Shown piece after piece: positions 25,539 through 34,482 of a stretch of 64,000 bases of DNA. Within the stretch, counting starts at the first letter, position 1. Every line of letters starts with the position of its first letter. Source of the stretch: Caulobacter endophyticus (GTDB lineage Bacteria; Pseudomonadota; Alphaproteobacteria; Caulobacterales; Caulobacteraceae). The notes below the pieces were generated by a model. It was not told the origin of the DNA. It saw only the letters and a program-made list of their open reading frames with translations, and did not search any database. The position numbers and the translations under genes are program-made. Location of the stretch: contig NZ_QDKQ01000026.1 of NCBI RefSeq assembly GCF_003116815.1, forward strand, positions 37,480-101,479. Reading direction: 5' to 3'.

Positions 25539-25970
25539 TTGAGTGAAGAAACCGAAGGCCGGCGACCCAACCCGGTCGATCTGCACGTCGGCGGTCGAGT
25601 CCGTATGCGTCGCAAGCTGTTGGGCGTGAGCCAGGAACAACTGGCCGATTCCCTGGGCCTGACGTTCCAGCAGGTCCAGAAGTACGAGCGTGGCGCCAAC
25701 CGCGTCAGCGCCTCGAAGCTGTACGAAATCGCCCGCACCCTTCAGGTGCCGGTGTCCTTCTTCTTCGACGGTCTCGCCGATCCGATGAGCGGCGCCGAAG
25801 AGGATGAAGTCGGTCACCACGCCGAACGCGTCGTTCAGGAATTCCTGACCACGCCGGAAGGCCTGGAACTGGCCGAAGTGTTCCCGAAGATCAACCGCGG
25901 CCGCGTCCGTCGCCAAGTGCTGGACCTCGTCCGCGCCATGGCCGAGGAGGCCGCCCGCGCCGACGCCTGA
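25539..25970 (+). CDS. XRE-family regulator, PraR/SinR-like
   Basis: A 143-residue repressor-type protein with a Cro/CI helix-turn-helix (about residues 18-73: MRRKLLGVSQEQLADSLGLTFQQVQKYERGANRVSASKL, split here for length only) and a C-terminal helical tail. The start is TTG 25539 with GGAGG 8 nt upstream. Relatives in Rhizobium (PraR/PhrR) repress quorum-sensing and surface-attachment genes, and this copy lies just after luxI. A paralog is at 30259. Confidence 0.85.
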   Translation: MSEETEGRRPNPVDLHVGGRVRMRRKLLGVSQEQLADSLGLTFQQVQKYERGANRVSASKLYEIARTLQVPVSFFFDGLADPMSGAEEDEVGHHAERVVQEFLTTPEGLELAEVFPKINRGRVRRQVLDLVRAMAEEAARADA

Positions 25971-25997
25971 TCCTCGCGATCACCGAGTAAAGCTTAG

Positions 25998-26030
25998 AAA
26001 AGCCTCGCCTCCCCCCAGGCGAGGCTTTTT
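25998..26030. terminator. Strong bidirectional terminator
   Basis: A perfect 13-bp stem, AAAAGCCTCGCCT with AGGCGAGGCTTTT, surrounds a CCCCCC loop. U-tracts occur in both orientations. It separates the XRE gene (plus) from the PilZ gene (minus). Confidence 0.9.
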
Positions 26031-26048
26031 CTATGCGCGAACACGGGT

Positions 26049-26402
26049 TCAGCCCGTGCTGGCCCTGCTCTGCGCCGCCAGCCAGATCCGCTTGGCCGTC
26101 TGCAGGCTGGCCGGCGCCAGGCCCCGCAAGTCGTGGCTGCGCAGGAAGGTCAGGCCCAGCTCGCGGTCCTTGCGCCAGGCCACCTTCACGTCGTGGGCGA
26201 AGCCGCCGACCAGGTCGACCAGCTGCACGCTGGCTGGCGGGGTCGACCCCGACAACATCAGGATGCGCGCGCCGCCGTCCGAAAGGTCCTTGATCACGCA
26301 GTCCCAGGCGAAGGCGCCGCACAGCACCTTGCCCGACCTGTTGGTGTTCAGGCGCGGCGCAGCGCGACGATCGGCCCCCGTGCCTGAATCAAACCTCGAC
26401 AT
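26049..26402 (-). CDS. PilZ domain protein
   Basis: A 117-residue single-domain PilZ protein. The c-di-GMP contacts are visible: RRAAPR (residues 12-17, the RxxxR element) and DLSDGGARI near 38-46 (the D/NxSxxG element). It should bind cyclic di-GMP and act as a diguanylate-signal effector, possibly on motility or pili. It converges on the XRE gene and lies near tad pilus-type genes. Confidence 0.88.
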   Translation of the reverse strand: MSRFDSGTGADRRAAPRLNTNRSGKVLCGAFAWDCVIKDLSDGGARILMLSGSTPPASVQLVDLVGGFAHDVKVAWRKDRELGLTFLRSHDLRGLAPASLQTAKRIWLAAQSRASTG

Positions 26403-26496
26403 GACCTCAACAACGCATGGTGCGGTTAATCGGTCGTCGGTTTTGTCGGTTTTTCTGGCGTTTACCTAAGCTTCGCCGTGGATGGATCCGCGCGCA

Positions 26497-26856
26497 TCAG
26501 GCTGCGTCGCGTCCCGGCTCGGGACGCCAGCCGTTGGCCAGCAGGTCCAGCGCCATCAGGTGCGCCAGCTCGAGCACCTGGCCTTCCAGGCTATCGAGCA
26601 GCTCCAGGCGGCGCGCCGGCGAAGGGGTGTGGGCGTAGAGGGCGCACAGCACATGCAGGCGGGTCCGGATGCTCGGCGGCTGGAAGGTAGAGTGCAGCAC
26701 CGAGGGCGCGGCCAGCTCGGCGTCGGACACCCCGCGGCGACCGAACGGCCCGGTGGGCGCGTCCTCGGGCGCGTCTCCAAGGCCGGGCCAGGACTGCGCC
26801 GCCCCCTGCGCCTGAACCGGCTTCTGTCCCTGCTTGTGCGACGACGTCCTGGACAT
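26497..26856 (-). CDS. Hypothetical protein, 119 residues
   Basis: The Gln/Pro-rich N-terminal 55 residues look disordered. The C-terminal half (LHVLCALYAHTPSPARRLEL, then QVLELAHLMALDLLANGW) is predicted to be two or three helices. No family is recognised. It follows tadG in the same direction. Confidence 0.55.
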   Translation of the reverse strand: MSRTSSHKQGQKPVQAQGAAQSWPGLGDAPEDAPTGPFGRRGVSDAELAAPSVLHSTFQPPSIRTRLHVLCALYAHTPSPARRLELLDSLEGQVLELAHLMALDLLANGWRPEPGRDAA

Positions 26857-26894
26857 GACTGAACTACGCTTTCCTTCCTCGGGGTTCGAAATCT

Positions 26895-28544
26895 TCAGGC
26901 CACCAGGGCTGGAGCGCCGCAGCGCATGCCGTTGGCCCGCACGTCGGCCTCGCCCAGGCCCACGCCGACCAGGGCTGTCAGGCGATTGATGGCCAGGTCC
27001 AGCGGCCCGGCGGCGGCCGTCAGGACCGGCTTGAGGGCGCTCAGGATCGCCGACTCGCCCAGCCCCAGCTGCAGGCCCAGCAGATTGACGTCCAGTGACA
27101 GGTTGCCCAGCAGCGTGGCGACGGTGGTCGACACCAGGTCGTTGGTCTTCACGGTCTTGACCGTGCCGTCCTTCACGTCGGCGCTGCTGAACACCACGTT
27201 GCGATAGGTCGCGCCGCCGAGATCGACCTTGGAGGCGCCGTCCACCGTGAACAGCGGGGCCTGGACGATACGAGCCTTGCTGGGGCTGAGGCCCTGCTTG
27301 AAGTTCGACAGCTTGCTGGTGTCGATCTCGCCGATGGTCAGCGAGCCGACGCTGGGCTTGACCGCCAGGGTGGTCGTGCGGGCCTTGCAGTCCAGCGCCG
27401 CCAGCTTGGCTTCGCCCGAGGCCAGCTCCACCAGCAACGGCGCCTTGACCTGGGCCAGGCCGCCCAGAACGCCCGACCCCAGCAGCTTGGCCTCGATGTA
27501 GAGCCGGGTCTGAGCCGTGCGAATGACCACCGACTTGTCCTGGGTGACGGTCATGTAGGGCGAGTTGTTCATCGGCTCGCCGATCGCCAGCCAGGCGTCG
27601 ACGTCGGCAAGGCCGGGGATCGCCGTTCCCAGGTCCAGCTGTACCTGGCGCTCACCATTGCTGAGCATCAGCATGGCGTTGGCCAGTTGCATGGCGTCGG
27701 CGCCGATCCCGGCGCTGGAGCCGCCGGCCACGTGATCCTGGCGGCCGTAGGGGCCAAGATCGACCAGGGTGCTCAGCTTGATGCTCTCGCTGGAGGCCGT
27801 GGCCGAGGCCAGCACCGTGGCGGCGCTGGCGGCTCGGCTCTCGCCGGCGGCGTTCAGCACGTCGGCCAGCACCGACAGCGCCTTGCCGGTCTTCACATCG
27901 GTGGCCAGCAAATCATCGTAACTGGCGGCGTTGACGCCCAGCTTGGTGTCCAGCGCGTCGAGATAGGTGAAGAGGTCGACGTCGGCCTGGGCCAGGGCGT
28001 CGTAATCCATCACCGAAAGGCTGACCTTGCTGCCGGTCAGCCCGCTCAGCAGGGCGTTGGCGACCCCGGCGTCGAGGCTGGCCAGCCGGGCGCCGATCGA
28101 GAAGCTGGCGAGATCGGCGCGCGTGGCCGTGGCCTGGCGGCGGATCGGGATCGACTTCTTTCCCAGCAGGGCCTGGGCGAAATAGAGGTTGGCCTCGCCC
28201 TTGAGCACCACGCGGGCGGCGTCGGGCTCTACCTCGCTGGCCGTGAAACGCTTGCCAGGCCCGCCGGCGGCGCTGGGATCGTAGCGCCCGCGGGCGACCT
28301 CGGCCGTCACCGCCCCGCCTACCGGATTGATCTCGACCGTGGCGTCGGCGGCGGCCTGGGCGCGGGCGATGTCGCCGGCCGCGGCCAGGGCGGCCAGGTC
28401 GGCCACGCCCTGCAGGCGCCGCGCCTGCAGGTAGACCGAGCCCAGGTCGACGGCCATGGCGGCGAGGCCCACGCCGCCGGTCAGGGCGGCCGCGGCGATG
28501 ATCGCCACGCCCCCTTCCTGATTGCGAAGCCAATGGCGCAGCAT
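26895..28544 (-). CDS. TadG-like pilus assembly protein
   Basis: A 549-residue protein with an N-terminal Tad segment (residues 1-45: RNQEGGVAIIAAAALTGGVG then LGSVYLQARRLQGVADLAA), matching the TadE/TadG transmembrane signal. A large periplasmic region rich in Ala, Leu and Asp follows. TadG-type proteins assist assembly of Flp/Tad pili at the envelope. The rest of a tad locus (tadABC, flp) is not in the window, so this is a satellite tadEG pair. The stop of tadE abuts its start. Confidence 0.8.
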   Translation of the reverse strand: MLRHWLRNQEGGVAIIAAAALTGGVGLAAMAVDLGSVYLQARRLQGVADLAALAAAGDIARAQAAADATVEINPVGGAVTAEVARGRYDPSAAGGPGKRFTASEVEPDAARVVLKGEANLYFAQALLGKKSIPIRRQATATRADLASFSIGARLASLDAGVANALLSGLTGSKVSLSVMDYDALAQADVDLFTYLDALDTKLGVNAASYDDLLATDVKTGKALSVLADVLNAAGESRAASAATVLASATASSESIKLSTLVDLGPYGRQDHVAGGSSAGIGADAMQLANAMLMLSNGERQVQLDLGTAIPGLADVDAWLAIGEPMNNSPYMTVTQDKSVVIRTAQTRLYIEAKLLGSGVLGGLAQVKAPLLVELASGEAKLAALDCKARTTTLAVKPSVGSLTIGEIDTSKLSNFKQGLSPSKARIVQAPLFTVDGASKVDLGGATYRNVVFSSADVKDGTVKTVKTNDLVSTTVATLLGNLSLDVNLLGLQLGLGESAILSALKPVLTAAAGPLDLAINRLTALVGVGLGEADVRANGMRCGAPALVA

Positions 28545-28970
28545 TCAATAGCCTCCCAGGCGGACCGAGGCCTGGCGCGTGATCATGCTCGACGGCATCG
28601 GGGCGATCTTGGAGAAGGCGAACACGACGGTCTGGGAGGCGTCGTAAGAGACCGACACCACGGTGCGGTCCGAGCGCTCGGTGACGGTGGTCTTCACCAG
28701 AGCCGAGTCGAGGCCGGCATAGTCGGCCGCGCCTTCGGTGGCGGCGGCCTTGGCCAGGGACGCGCGTTCGGCGCCCGTCAGCCCCGCCACCGCCGCGCGG
28801 GCGGCGTCGTTGGCCACCTGCTGCACCGAGTGGGCCATCCAGAAATAGGACCCCCAGCCGAGCATTCCGACCACGAGAACGATGAGCATCGGACAGACCA
28901 GCGCGAACTCGACCAGCGCGGTCCCGGTGCGGTCCTTGGCAAAACTCTTGAAGAACTGAGGCCTGCGCAT
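28545..28970 (-). CDS. TadE-like pseudopilin
   Basis: A 141-residue protein with the TadE motif TGTALVEFALVCPMLIVLVV near residues 15-35, including the Glu at the processing-type site, then AHSVQQVANDAARAAVAGL. TadE-type minor pseudopilins are needed for Tad pilus biogenesis. It is directly followed by tadG with no gap. The divergent Phd-PAS gene lies across a palindromic promoter region. Confidence 0.85.
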   Translation of the reverse strand: MRRPQFFKSFAKDRTGTALVEFALVCPMLIVLVVGMLGWGSYFWMAHSVQQVANDAARAAVAGLTGAERASLAKAAATEGAADYAGLDSALVKTTVTERSDRTVVSVSYDASQTVVFAFSKIAPMPSSMITRQASVRLGGY

Positions 28971-29059
28971 CGGCGCCTCCCGACATCATTTCATTCTTGG
29001 GAGAAGCCTAGGTCGACCTTGGCTGTCGGCGAGTTCTCGCGGAAAATCCGTGTTATTCG

Positions 29060-29081
29060 AAGTTCGCGTAAGTTCGAACTT
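29060..29081. promoter_or_regulatory. AAGTTCGAACTT palindrome with an extra half-site
   Basis: A perfect 12-bp palindrome at 29070-29081 is preceded 3 bp earlier by another AAGTTCG half-site (29060-29066). It lies between divergent tadE and the Phd-PAS gene. The Phd-like domain encoded next door is a DNA-binding fold and could be the binder. Confidence 0.4.
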
Positions 29082-29232
29082 GGCCTTAGTGCGACGTTGT
29101 GCCGCTGGGATAACACCGTTGTTCCCTTACTCGCTCGACGGTAACTTTAAGTCGCAACCGACCAACCATTACGAGAGTTTGTTTCATTGATTGCACAGCG
29201 TCCGGATTTTCCGTGGATCTGGAGAGGGTGAC

Positions 29233-30135
29233 ATGAAGTCGCGCGACATCGCACCAGCGCGGGTGACCGCCGGGGAAATCAGCAGAAACTTCGGCCAATG
29301 GCAGGACGTGGCCCTGTCGGGCCCCGTCATCGTGACCCACCACGGGCGCCCCCGGGTGGTGATGATCTCGGCCGAGCACTACGCGGCGGCGGGCCTGGCC
29401 GAAGGACCGGCCGGCTTCGACAACGATTCCGAGCTGCAGTCGGCCGAGACGGCCCGCTCGGCCATTCTCGGCCACTTGAACGAGGCCTTCGTGGCGCTGG
29501 ATCCCGATCTGAGGATCACCGCCGTCAACGCCGTCTTCGAAGACCTCAAGGGCGCCAGCGCGGCCCAGCTCGTGGGTCTCGCCTGGACCGAGGTGTTCAG
29601 CGCGCCGGTGCAGGCCCTGATCGGCGAGCAGTTCCGCCGCGTGCTGCGCACCGGCGAGACGCTGGAGTTCGAGTCGGAATCGACGGTGCAGTCGGGCCGC
29701 AGCTTCGGCGTGCGGGTCTTCCCCTATCCCGGCGGCGTGGCGGCGCTGTTCATCAATCGCACCGAGGAGCGCGACCTGCGCGGGCGGCTGGATCGCGCCG
29801 CGGCGCTGGAGACGGCCCTGTCGGTGCTGCCAGGCGTGGCTACCGCCCGCCTCAACATCCGCGGCGTGCTGGCGGCCATGGACGCTGACTTCCTGCGGCT
29901 GACAGGTTTTTCCGAAGCCGAGCTGCGCGACTGCCGGCTCAGCGACATCGTCCGCCCGGCCGAGCGCCGCGCCCTGACCCATGCGGTCGAGCACGCACTG
30001 CAGGGCGAGGCGCCCGCCCGCCTGCCCGTCACCCTGCTGGTCAAGGACGGCGCCGAGCGGACGGTAGAGCTGGCCCTCGCCACCGTGCGCCGCGACGGCG
30101 TGCCCGAGGGGGTGCTGGCGGTGCTGTCGGCCTGA
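29233..30135 (+). CDS. Phd/YefM antitoxin-like domain fused to two PAS domains
   Basis: A 300-residue protein. Residues 8-55 match the Phd/YefM antitoxin fold (VTAGEISRNFGQWQDVALSG then VIVTHHGRPRVVMISAEHY), which binds DNA as a dimer. It is followed by two PAS domains (about 70-180 with NEAFVALDPDLRITAVN, and 190-300 with FLRLTGFSEAELRD). No toxin gene lies next to it. The architecture suggests a ligand- or redox-responsive transcription factor rather than a toxin-antitoxin member. ATG 29233 has GGAGAGGG upstream. Confidence 0.8.
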   Translation: MKSRDIAPARVTAGEISRNFGQWQDVALSGPVIVTHHGRPRVVMISAEHYAAAGLAEGPAGFDNDSELQSAETARSAILGHLNEAFVALDPDLRITAVNAVFEDLKGASAAQLVGLAWTEVFSAPVQALIGEQFRRVLRTGETLEFESESTVQSGRSFGVRVFPYPGGVAALFINRTEERDLRGRLDRAAALETALSVLPGVATARLNIRGVLAAMDADFLRLTGFSEAELRDCRLSDIVRPAERRALTHAVEHALQGEAPARLPVTLLVKDGAERTVELALATVRRDGVPEGVLAVLSA

Positions 30136-30258
30136 CCTTCACCTGGGGGAACTTGACCGAATGGAACAATCGCATGGGTCGTACGGCCTAAGCGCTTGTT
30201 TTTTCGACGCCCGCGAGGCAAAGCCAAAACGTTGATTTTCGTATACGGAAATGACGTC

Positions 30259-30648
30259 ATGGCGTCCCCGCCTCCTCCGCACCCGATCGATCGGCACGTC
30301 GGCGCGATGATCCGCGCCCATCGCCGCGCGGCTGGAGTCTCGCAGGAGGAACTGGGCGCAGCCCTCAGCCTGACCTTCCAGCAGATCCAGAAGTACGAGA
30401 CCGGCGAGAACCGCATCAGCGCCTCGAAACTGGTAGAGGTGGCCGGGGTGCTGTCATTGCCGGTGGGCGCGCTGTTCGAAGGCGTCGAGATCGTCGCCAG
30501 CGGTGGTGAAAGCCTGATCGCCCGCTTCATGGGCCTGCGCGAGGCAACCTCCTTCATGGAAGCCGCCGTCGCCCTGCCCGAACCGGTGCGCAACGAGATT
30601 TTCCGCCTGGCGACGGTGTACGCAGCCGAGGACGCCGCAGCGTCCTGA
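30259..30648 (+). CDS. XRE-family regulator, paralog of the 25539 gene
   Basis: A 129-residue Cro/CI-type regulator with HTH residues about 14-65 (IRAHRRAAGVSQEELGAALS, LTFQQIQKYETGENRISASK). It is closely related to the 25539 protein, sharing LTFQQ-QKYE and N-R-SASKL. The C-terminal half differs. It follows the Phd-PAS gene on the same strand. ATG 30259 has GGAA upstream. Confidence 0.82.
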   Translation: MASPPPPHPIDRHVGAMIRAHRRAAGVSQEELGAALSLTFQQIQKYETGENRISASKLVEVAGVLSLPVGALFEGVEIVASGGESLIARFMGLREATSFMEAAVALPEPVRNEIFRLATVYAAEDAAAS

Positions 30649-30660
30649 CCGCGCCCGCCA

Positions 30661-31145
30661 TCACATAATGGTCACCGAATGCGAGACGCTCAGCGTGCCG
30701 GAAATGGTGCAGCCGGGCGTTCCGGGAACGGTCGCGCCCGAGAAATTGACCGTGCTGGGCGACCCGTTCGTCCAGCCAACGGTCGTGGCCCCACTGCAAT
30801 TCCAGGGCGGTGAGAAACCCATCCAGATCATCGCCGAGGACGTGCTGGTCGGCAAAACGATCCAAAAGGCGTACCGCTGGCGGTGAACACCCAGCCACAT
30901 GTCCACGGACCCGGCTCGAGCAGCACGTCGGTGATCGTCGCGGTCGCGCCGCCGCTGGCGATGCTGCCCTTCAGCGTGACATTGCAGTCGATCACGCTGG
31001 CCTGGGGATGAGCGACCGACAGGACCCCAGTCATGGTCAAGTTCGTTACCGGGCTCGGCGTGAACGTCGCGGCCGAAGCGGAACCGGCGACGCCCGCAGT
31101 CGCCATGAAGGCGGCCGCGGCGAGAACAGCAGCAGATTTCATCAT
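30661..31145 (-). pseudogene. Secreted Ser/Thr/Gly-rich protein gene with a frameshift
   Basis: The first part (31145 down to about 30870) has a signal peptide (MMKSAAVLAAAAFMATAGVA, cut after ASA), then VIDCNVTLKG and WTCGWVFTASGTPFG before ending early at 30828. A second frame carries on with WNCSGATTVGWTNGSPSTVN and GCTISGTLSVSHSVTIM to 30661, in the style of the first part. One missing T in the run CCTTTTGG (plus 30862-30869) would join them. It resembles small secreted beta-sandwich proteins; exact family unknown. A real lesion or a base-calling error are both possible. Confidence 0.65.
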
Positions 31146-31412
31146 AGTCGACTTCCCGATCGCGATTTATCGTTTATCGACCATACTTACATTTCTTTAA
31201 GTTGCGTTGCAATCGAACGCACAACCCAGGGGGCACCACCCCGTCCTCACGACCGCCACGGGCAGAGCTTGGTTCGTTGCCGGTACGCCTTCGAAATCAA
31301 AGGAGCCGCCGCGCGAAACATACCCATCGGATTCACCGCTGGGGACATGCGGACGCACGCACCAGACGCCAGAAGAGCGACGCGAATTCAATGGATTGTC
31401 TGGACGAACCGT

Positions 31413-31489
31413 TGGTGGCTGGGGGCGGGATCGAACCGCCGACCTGTGGGTTATGAATCCACCGCTCTAACCATCTGAGCTACCCAGCC
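31413..31489 (-). tRNA. tRNA-Met (anticodon CAT), elongator type
   Basis: A 77-nt cloverleaf on the minus strand. The acceptor stem is GGCTGGG/CCCAGCC, the D-arm GCTCAGATGGTTAGAGC, the anticodon loop TTCATAA and the T-arm GGCGGTTCGATCCCGCC. CCA is encoded in the gene. It resembles elongator tRNA-Met; tRNA-Ile2 with a modified CAT cannot be excluded by eye. Confidence 0.92.
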
Positions 31490-31531
31490 GCCGAAGCGGA
31501 GCGGGCTTATAAGCGCAAACCGGGGCGGGCT

Positions 31532-32581
31532 TCAAGCCCGGTTTGCGATCTCATCCACAACTGCGCTCAAGCGCCTGGCCAGACTGTCGGGGCCGTAGTG
31601 GGCCAGTACGTCCGCACGAGCCTTCTGGCCGAAAGCGATCGACGCTGCGGGGTCGGCGATCAGGCCGGCCAGGGCGTCGGCCAGGGCGGCGGCGTCGCCC
31701 GGCGGCGACAGGCGGCCGCTGGCGCCCTCGACGATCATCTCGTCCGGCCCCGGAATGGCGCTGGCGGCGACGGGCAGGCCCACCGCCATGGCCTCCAGCA
31801 GCACCAGCGGGAAACCTTCCTGGTAGGACGGAAAGGCGAAGACGTCGCCCGTGGCCAGGAAGGCCGAGGCGTCGCGCCATCCGACCAGCCGCACGCGCCC
31901 GGCCAGGCCGTGCTCGGCGATCAGGCCCTCCAGCTTGCCGCGCTCGTCGCCCTCGCCGGCGATCTCGACCTCGAAGGCCAGCCCACGATCGCGCAACAGG
32001 GCCGCGGCGGCGATCAGCACGTCGAAGCCCTTCTTGGCATGCAGACGACCGGCGGCGAGGATGCGCGGCGGCCGGCCGGACTCGGCGAAGGGCTGCGCCA
32101 GCACGGTCGGGATCTTCACGGCGTTGGGCACGAAGTGGACGCGGCTGGCCGGAACGCCCCTCTCCACGGCCAGGTCGGCCAGATGGCGCCCCACGCAGAT
32201 GTAGTCCGTGCGGGTGGTGTCGACCTCGAACACCGGCTTGTGCACGCAGATGGCCAGGCGCGCATCCTTGGGCGCGGCCTTCTCGAACAGGCGGGCCGGG
32301 CGCTGGCCGTGACTGAGGATGATCGCCGGCTTCACCGCCCGCACGATCCGCCTGGCCACGCCCAGGGTCAGGGGGTCCCAGTCGGTATGGGCGGGCATGG
32401 ACAGCAGCGGCGGGCTGCGCCCCTGTTGCGCCCTGGCGACCGCGCCGCCCGAACGGACCACGCCCGCGCAGATCCCGCCCCGGCGCGCGGCCCAGGCCTC
32501 CAGGATCGGCTGGTAGTCGAGAAACACCTGTTCCAGGCCGCCCAGACCCTTGCCCAGCATGGCGTGCAGGATGGCGGTCAA
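31532..32581 (-). CDS. Glycosyltransferase family 4 (GT-B) protein
   Basis: A 349-residue glycosyltransferase. It begins with the nucleotide-sugar transferase entry motif [16 protein letters not shown]. The C-terminal GT4 domain carries [13 protein letters not shown] near 170-185, [11 protein letters not shown], and the E-x7-E element [20 protein letters not shown]. It likely adds a sugar to a surface glycolipid or LPS core. The start is TTG 32581 with GGAG 7 nt upstream; longer alternatives extend into low-quality sequence. Confidence 0.85.
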   Translation of the reverse strand: MTAILHAMLGKGLGGLEQVFLDYQPILEAWAARRGGICAGVVRSGGAVARAQQGRSPPLLSMPAHTDWDPLTLGVARRIVRAVKPAIILSHGQRPARLFEKAAPKDARLAICVHKPVFEVDTTRTDYICVGRHLADLAVERGVPASRVHFVPNAVKIPTVLAQPFAESGRPPRILAAGRLHAKKGFDVLIAAAALLRDRGLAFEVEIAGEGDERGKLEGLIAEHGLAGRVRLVGWRDASAFLATGDVFAFPSYQEGFPLVLLEAMAVGLPVAASAIPGPDEMIVEGASGRLSPPGDAAALADALAGLIADPAASIAFGQKARADVLAHYGPDSLARRLSAVVDEIANRA

Positions 32582-32740
32582 GGCAGGCTCCGGGAAACGG
32601 CGGGAAAGGCCGGGAAGCTTCCCCGCGCCGCCCCCGGTGTCAATGCACGACAAGGCCCGAGAGACAGAGCGCGCGGGCGATATGGAAAATGGGCAGCCTC
32701 CCCCTCGCCCGCCGGAGGAAAAGGCGGTTATGGTCGCCCC

Positions 32741-33988
32741 ATGCGTTCTTCCCTAATCTTCGCCGCCTCCGCCCTGCTCGCCGTCGCCGCCTGCGGCCCC
32801 GGCGAGGCCCAAGACAGCAGCGCCCCGGCCGTAACCGCCGACGGCGGCCCCGTCGAGATCCGGCCCGCCAATGCACCCGACCAGAAGCCCGCATTCGCCG
32901 GCCAGACCCGCGCCCCGCTGAAGGCCGCAGGCGTGGAGTATCAGGTGCAGGTCGTGGCCAAGGGCCTGGACCACCCCTGGGCCATCGCCTTCCTGCCCGA
33001 CGGCTCGGCCCTGGTTACCGAGAAGGCGGCCGGCCGCCTGCGCCTGCTGGCCAAGGACGGCGCGCTGTCGACGGCCGTAGCCGGCCTGCCGGCGGTGGAC
33101 GCCAACGGCCAGGGCGGCCTGCTGGGCCTGGCCATCGATCCGAACTATGCCCAGAACGGCCTCGTCTACTGGAGCTACGCCGAGCCTCGCGATGGCGGCA
33201 ACGGCACGGCCGTGGCGCGCGGCAAGCTGGTCCCCGGCGCCGCGCCCAAGCTCGAGAACGTGCAGGTCATCTGGCGCCAGACCCCGACCCTGGCCTCAGC
33301 CCTGCACTTCGGCGGCCGCCTGGTGTTCGCCCGCGACGGCGCCCTCTTCATCACCACCGGCGAGCGCTCTATCCTCGAAGGCCGCCGCCAGGCCCAGAAC
33401 CTCGACGGCACCCTGGGCAAGGTGGTGCGGATCAAGCCGGACGGCTCGATCCCCGCCGACAACCCTTACGTCGGCCAGGCGGGCGCCAAGCCCGAGATCT
33501 GGTCGATCGGCCACCGCAACCTGCAGTCCGCCGCCATCAATCCCAAGACCGGCGAGCTTTGGACCGTCGAGCATGGCGCCAAGGGCGGCGACGAACTGAA
33601 TATCCCGCGCGCCGGCAAGAACTATGGCTGGCCCACCATCACCTACGGCGAGGAGTATTCGGGCAAGCCTATCGGCGAGGGCATCACCGCCAGGGCAGGC
33701 CTGGAGCAGCCGATCTACTACTGGGATCCGGTGATCGCGCCCTCGGGCATGGCCTTCTACGAAGGCGCGCTGTTCCCGGCCTGGAAGGGCAGCCTGCTGG
33801 TCGGCTCGCTGAAGGACCACCACATCGCCCGCCTGACGCTGGACGGCGACAAGGTGGTGGGCGAGGAGCGCATCGCCGTCGAGTTCGGCGAGCGCATCCG
33901 CGACGTCGTGGTCGGCCCCGACGGCGCGGTCTGGGCCGTCACCGACGAGGACGACGGCAAGGTGATCAGGATCGTCCCGAAGGGCTGA
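32741..33988 (+). CDS. PQQ-dependent aldose sugar dehydrogenase (YliI/Asd-like) lipoprotein
   Basis: A 415-residue six-bladed propeller enzyme with a lipoprotein signal (lipobox AVAAC, Cys18). Family landmarks are [45 protein letters not shown] and [12 protein letters not shown], plus a C-terminal [16 protein letters not shown]. It oxidises aldoses in the periplasm using PQQ, passing electrons to the respiratory chain. No PQQ synthesis genes are in the window. It is transcribed away from the glycosyltransferase. Confidence 0.9.
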   Translation: MRSSLIFAASALLAVAACGPGEAQDSSAPAVTADGGPVEIRPANAPDQKPAFAGQTRAPLKAAGVEYQVQVVAKGLDHPWAIAFLPDGSALVTEKAAGRLRLLAKDGALSTAVAGLPAVDANGQGGLLGLAIDPNYAQNGLVYWSYAEPRDGGNGTAVARGKLVPGAAPKLENVQVIWRQTPTLASALHFGGRLVFARDGALFITTGERSILEGRRQAQNLDGTLGKVVRIKPDGSIPADNPYVGQAGAKPEIWSIGHRNLQSAAINPKTGELWTVEHGAKGGDELNIPRAGKNYGWPTITYGEEYSGKPIGEGITARAGLEQPIYYWDPVIAPSGMAFYEGALFPAWKGSLLVGSLKDHHIARLTLDGDKVVGEERIAVEFGERIRDVVVGPDGAVWAVTDEDDGKVIRIVPKG

Positions 33989-33993
33989 GCGCG

Positions 33994-34362
33994 TCAGTCC
34001 ACGTCGCGGCGGGCCCGCCAGGCCTTGCGGGCCTCCGAAGGCTTGCCCTTGACCAGGGCGCCAGCGGCCAGGCCCGCCAGGAACGAGGCGGTCGGATGGG
34101 CCAGGATGATGTCGGCCACCCGCTCCTCGATCGGGGCCTTGCGTTCCTTGGCCTGCTGATTGGACTGGGCCAAGGCCCAGACCGCCACCACCGCCGCGGC
34201 GATGGCCGCCACGATGGCGTGGGCCCAGGCCGGACCGACCAGCGATGCCAGGAAGGCGAACACCGCCATGGCGCCCGACACCGCCGCGATCGCCGCGGCC
34301 ATGACCAGACCCGCACCGCGCACCAGGCGTGAAGTCAGCCTGTCGATGAAATCGTCCACCAT
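33994..34362 (-). CDS. Small two-span membrane protein (YqjE/holin-superfamily-like)
   Basis: A 122-residue protein: an amphipathic start (MVDDFIDRLTSRLVRGAG), two hydrophobic helices (LVMAAAIAAVSGAMAVFAFL and AIVAAIAAAVVAVWALAQ), then a charged stretch and a third weaker helix (TASFLAGLAAGALV). This layout is seen in the YqjE/phage-holin-like small proteins of alphaproteobacteria. Function unknown. It converges on the sugar dehydrogenase gene, 5 bp apart. Confidence 0.65.
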   Translation of the reverse strand: MVDDFIDRLTSRLVRGAGLVMAAAIAAVSGAMAVFAFLASLVGPAWAHAIVAAIAAAVVAVWALAQSNQQAKERKAPIEERVADIILAHPTASFLAGLAAGALVKGKPSEARKAWRARRDVD

Positions 34363-34482
34363 CGCCCTCTCCGTAGAACAGCCTTCGGAGCTAACGCACG
34401 AGGCGGGGATTGGTGTCAGCCAGACGACTCAAAGCAGGCGCGCCGGCCGAAGCGTGGGCGATTTCGGCGATTGCTCCGCCGC

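Noticed and set aside
25998..26030. Possible attachment site or small repeat element
   Set aside because: The 13-bp perfect stem with U-tracts on both sides between convergent genes is fully explained as a bidirectional terminator.
31413..31489. tRNA-Met gene as an integration site for a mobile element
   Set aside because: No integrase gene and no second copy of the tRNA 3' end were seen nearby; the neighbours are ordinary chromosomal genes.
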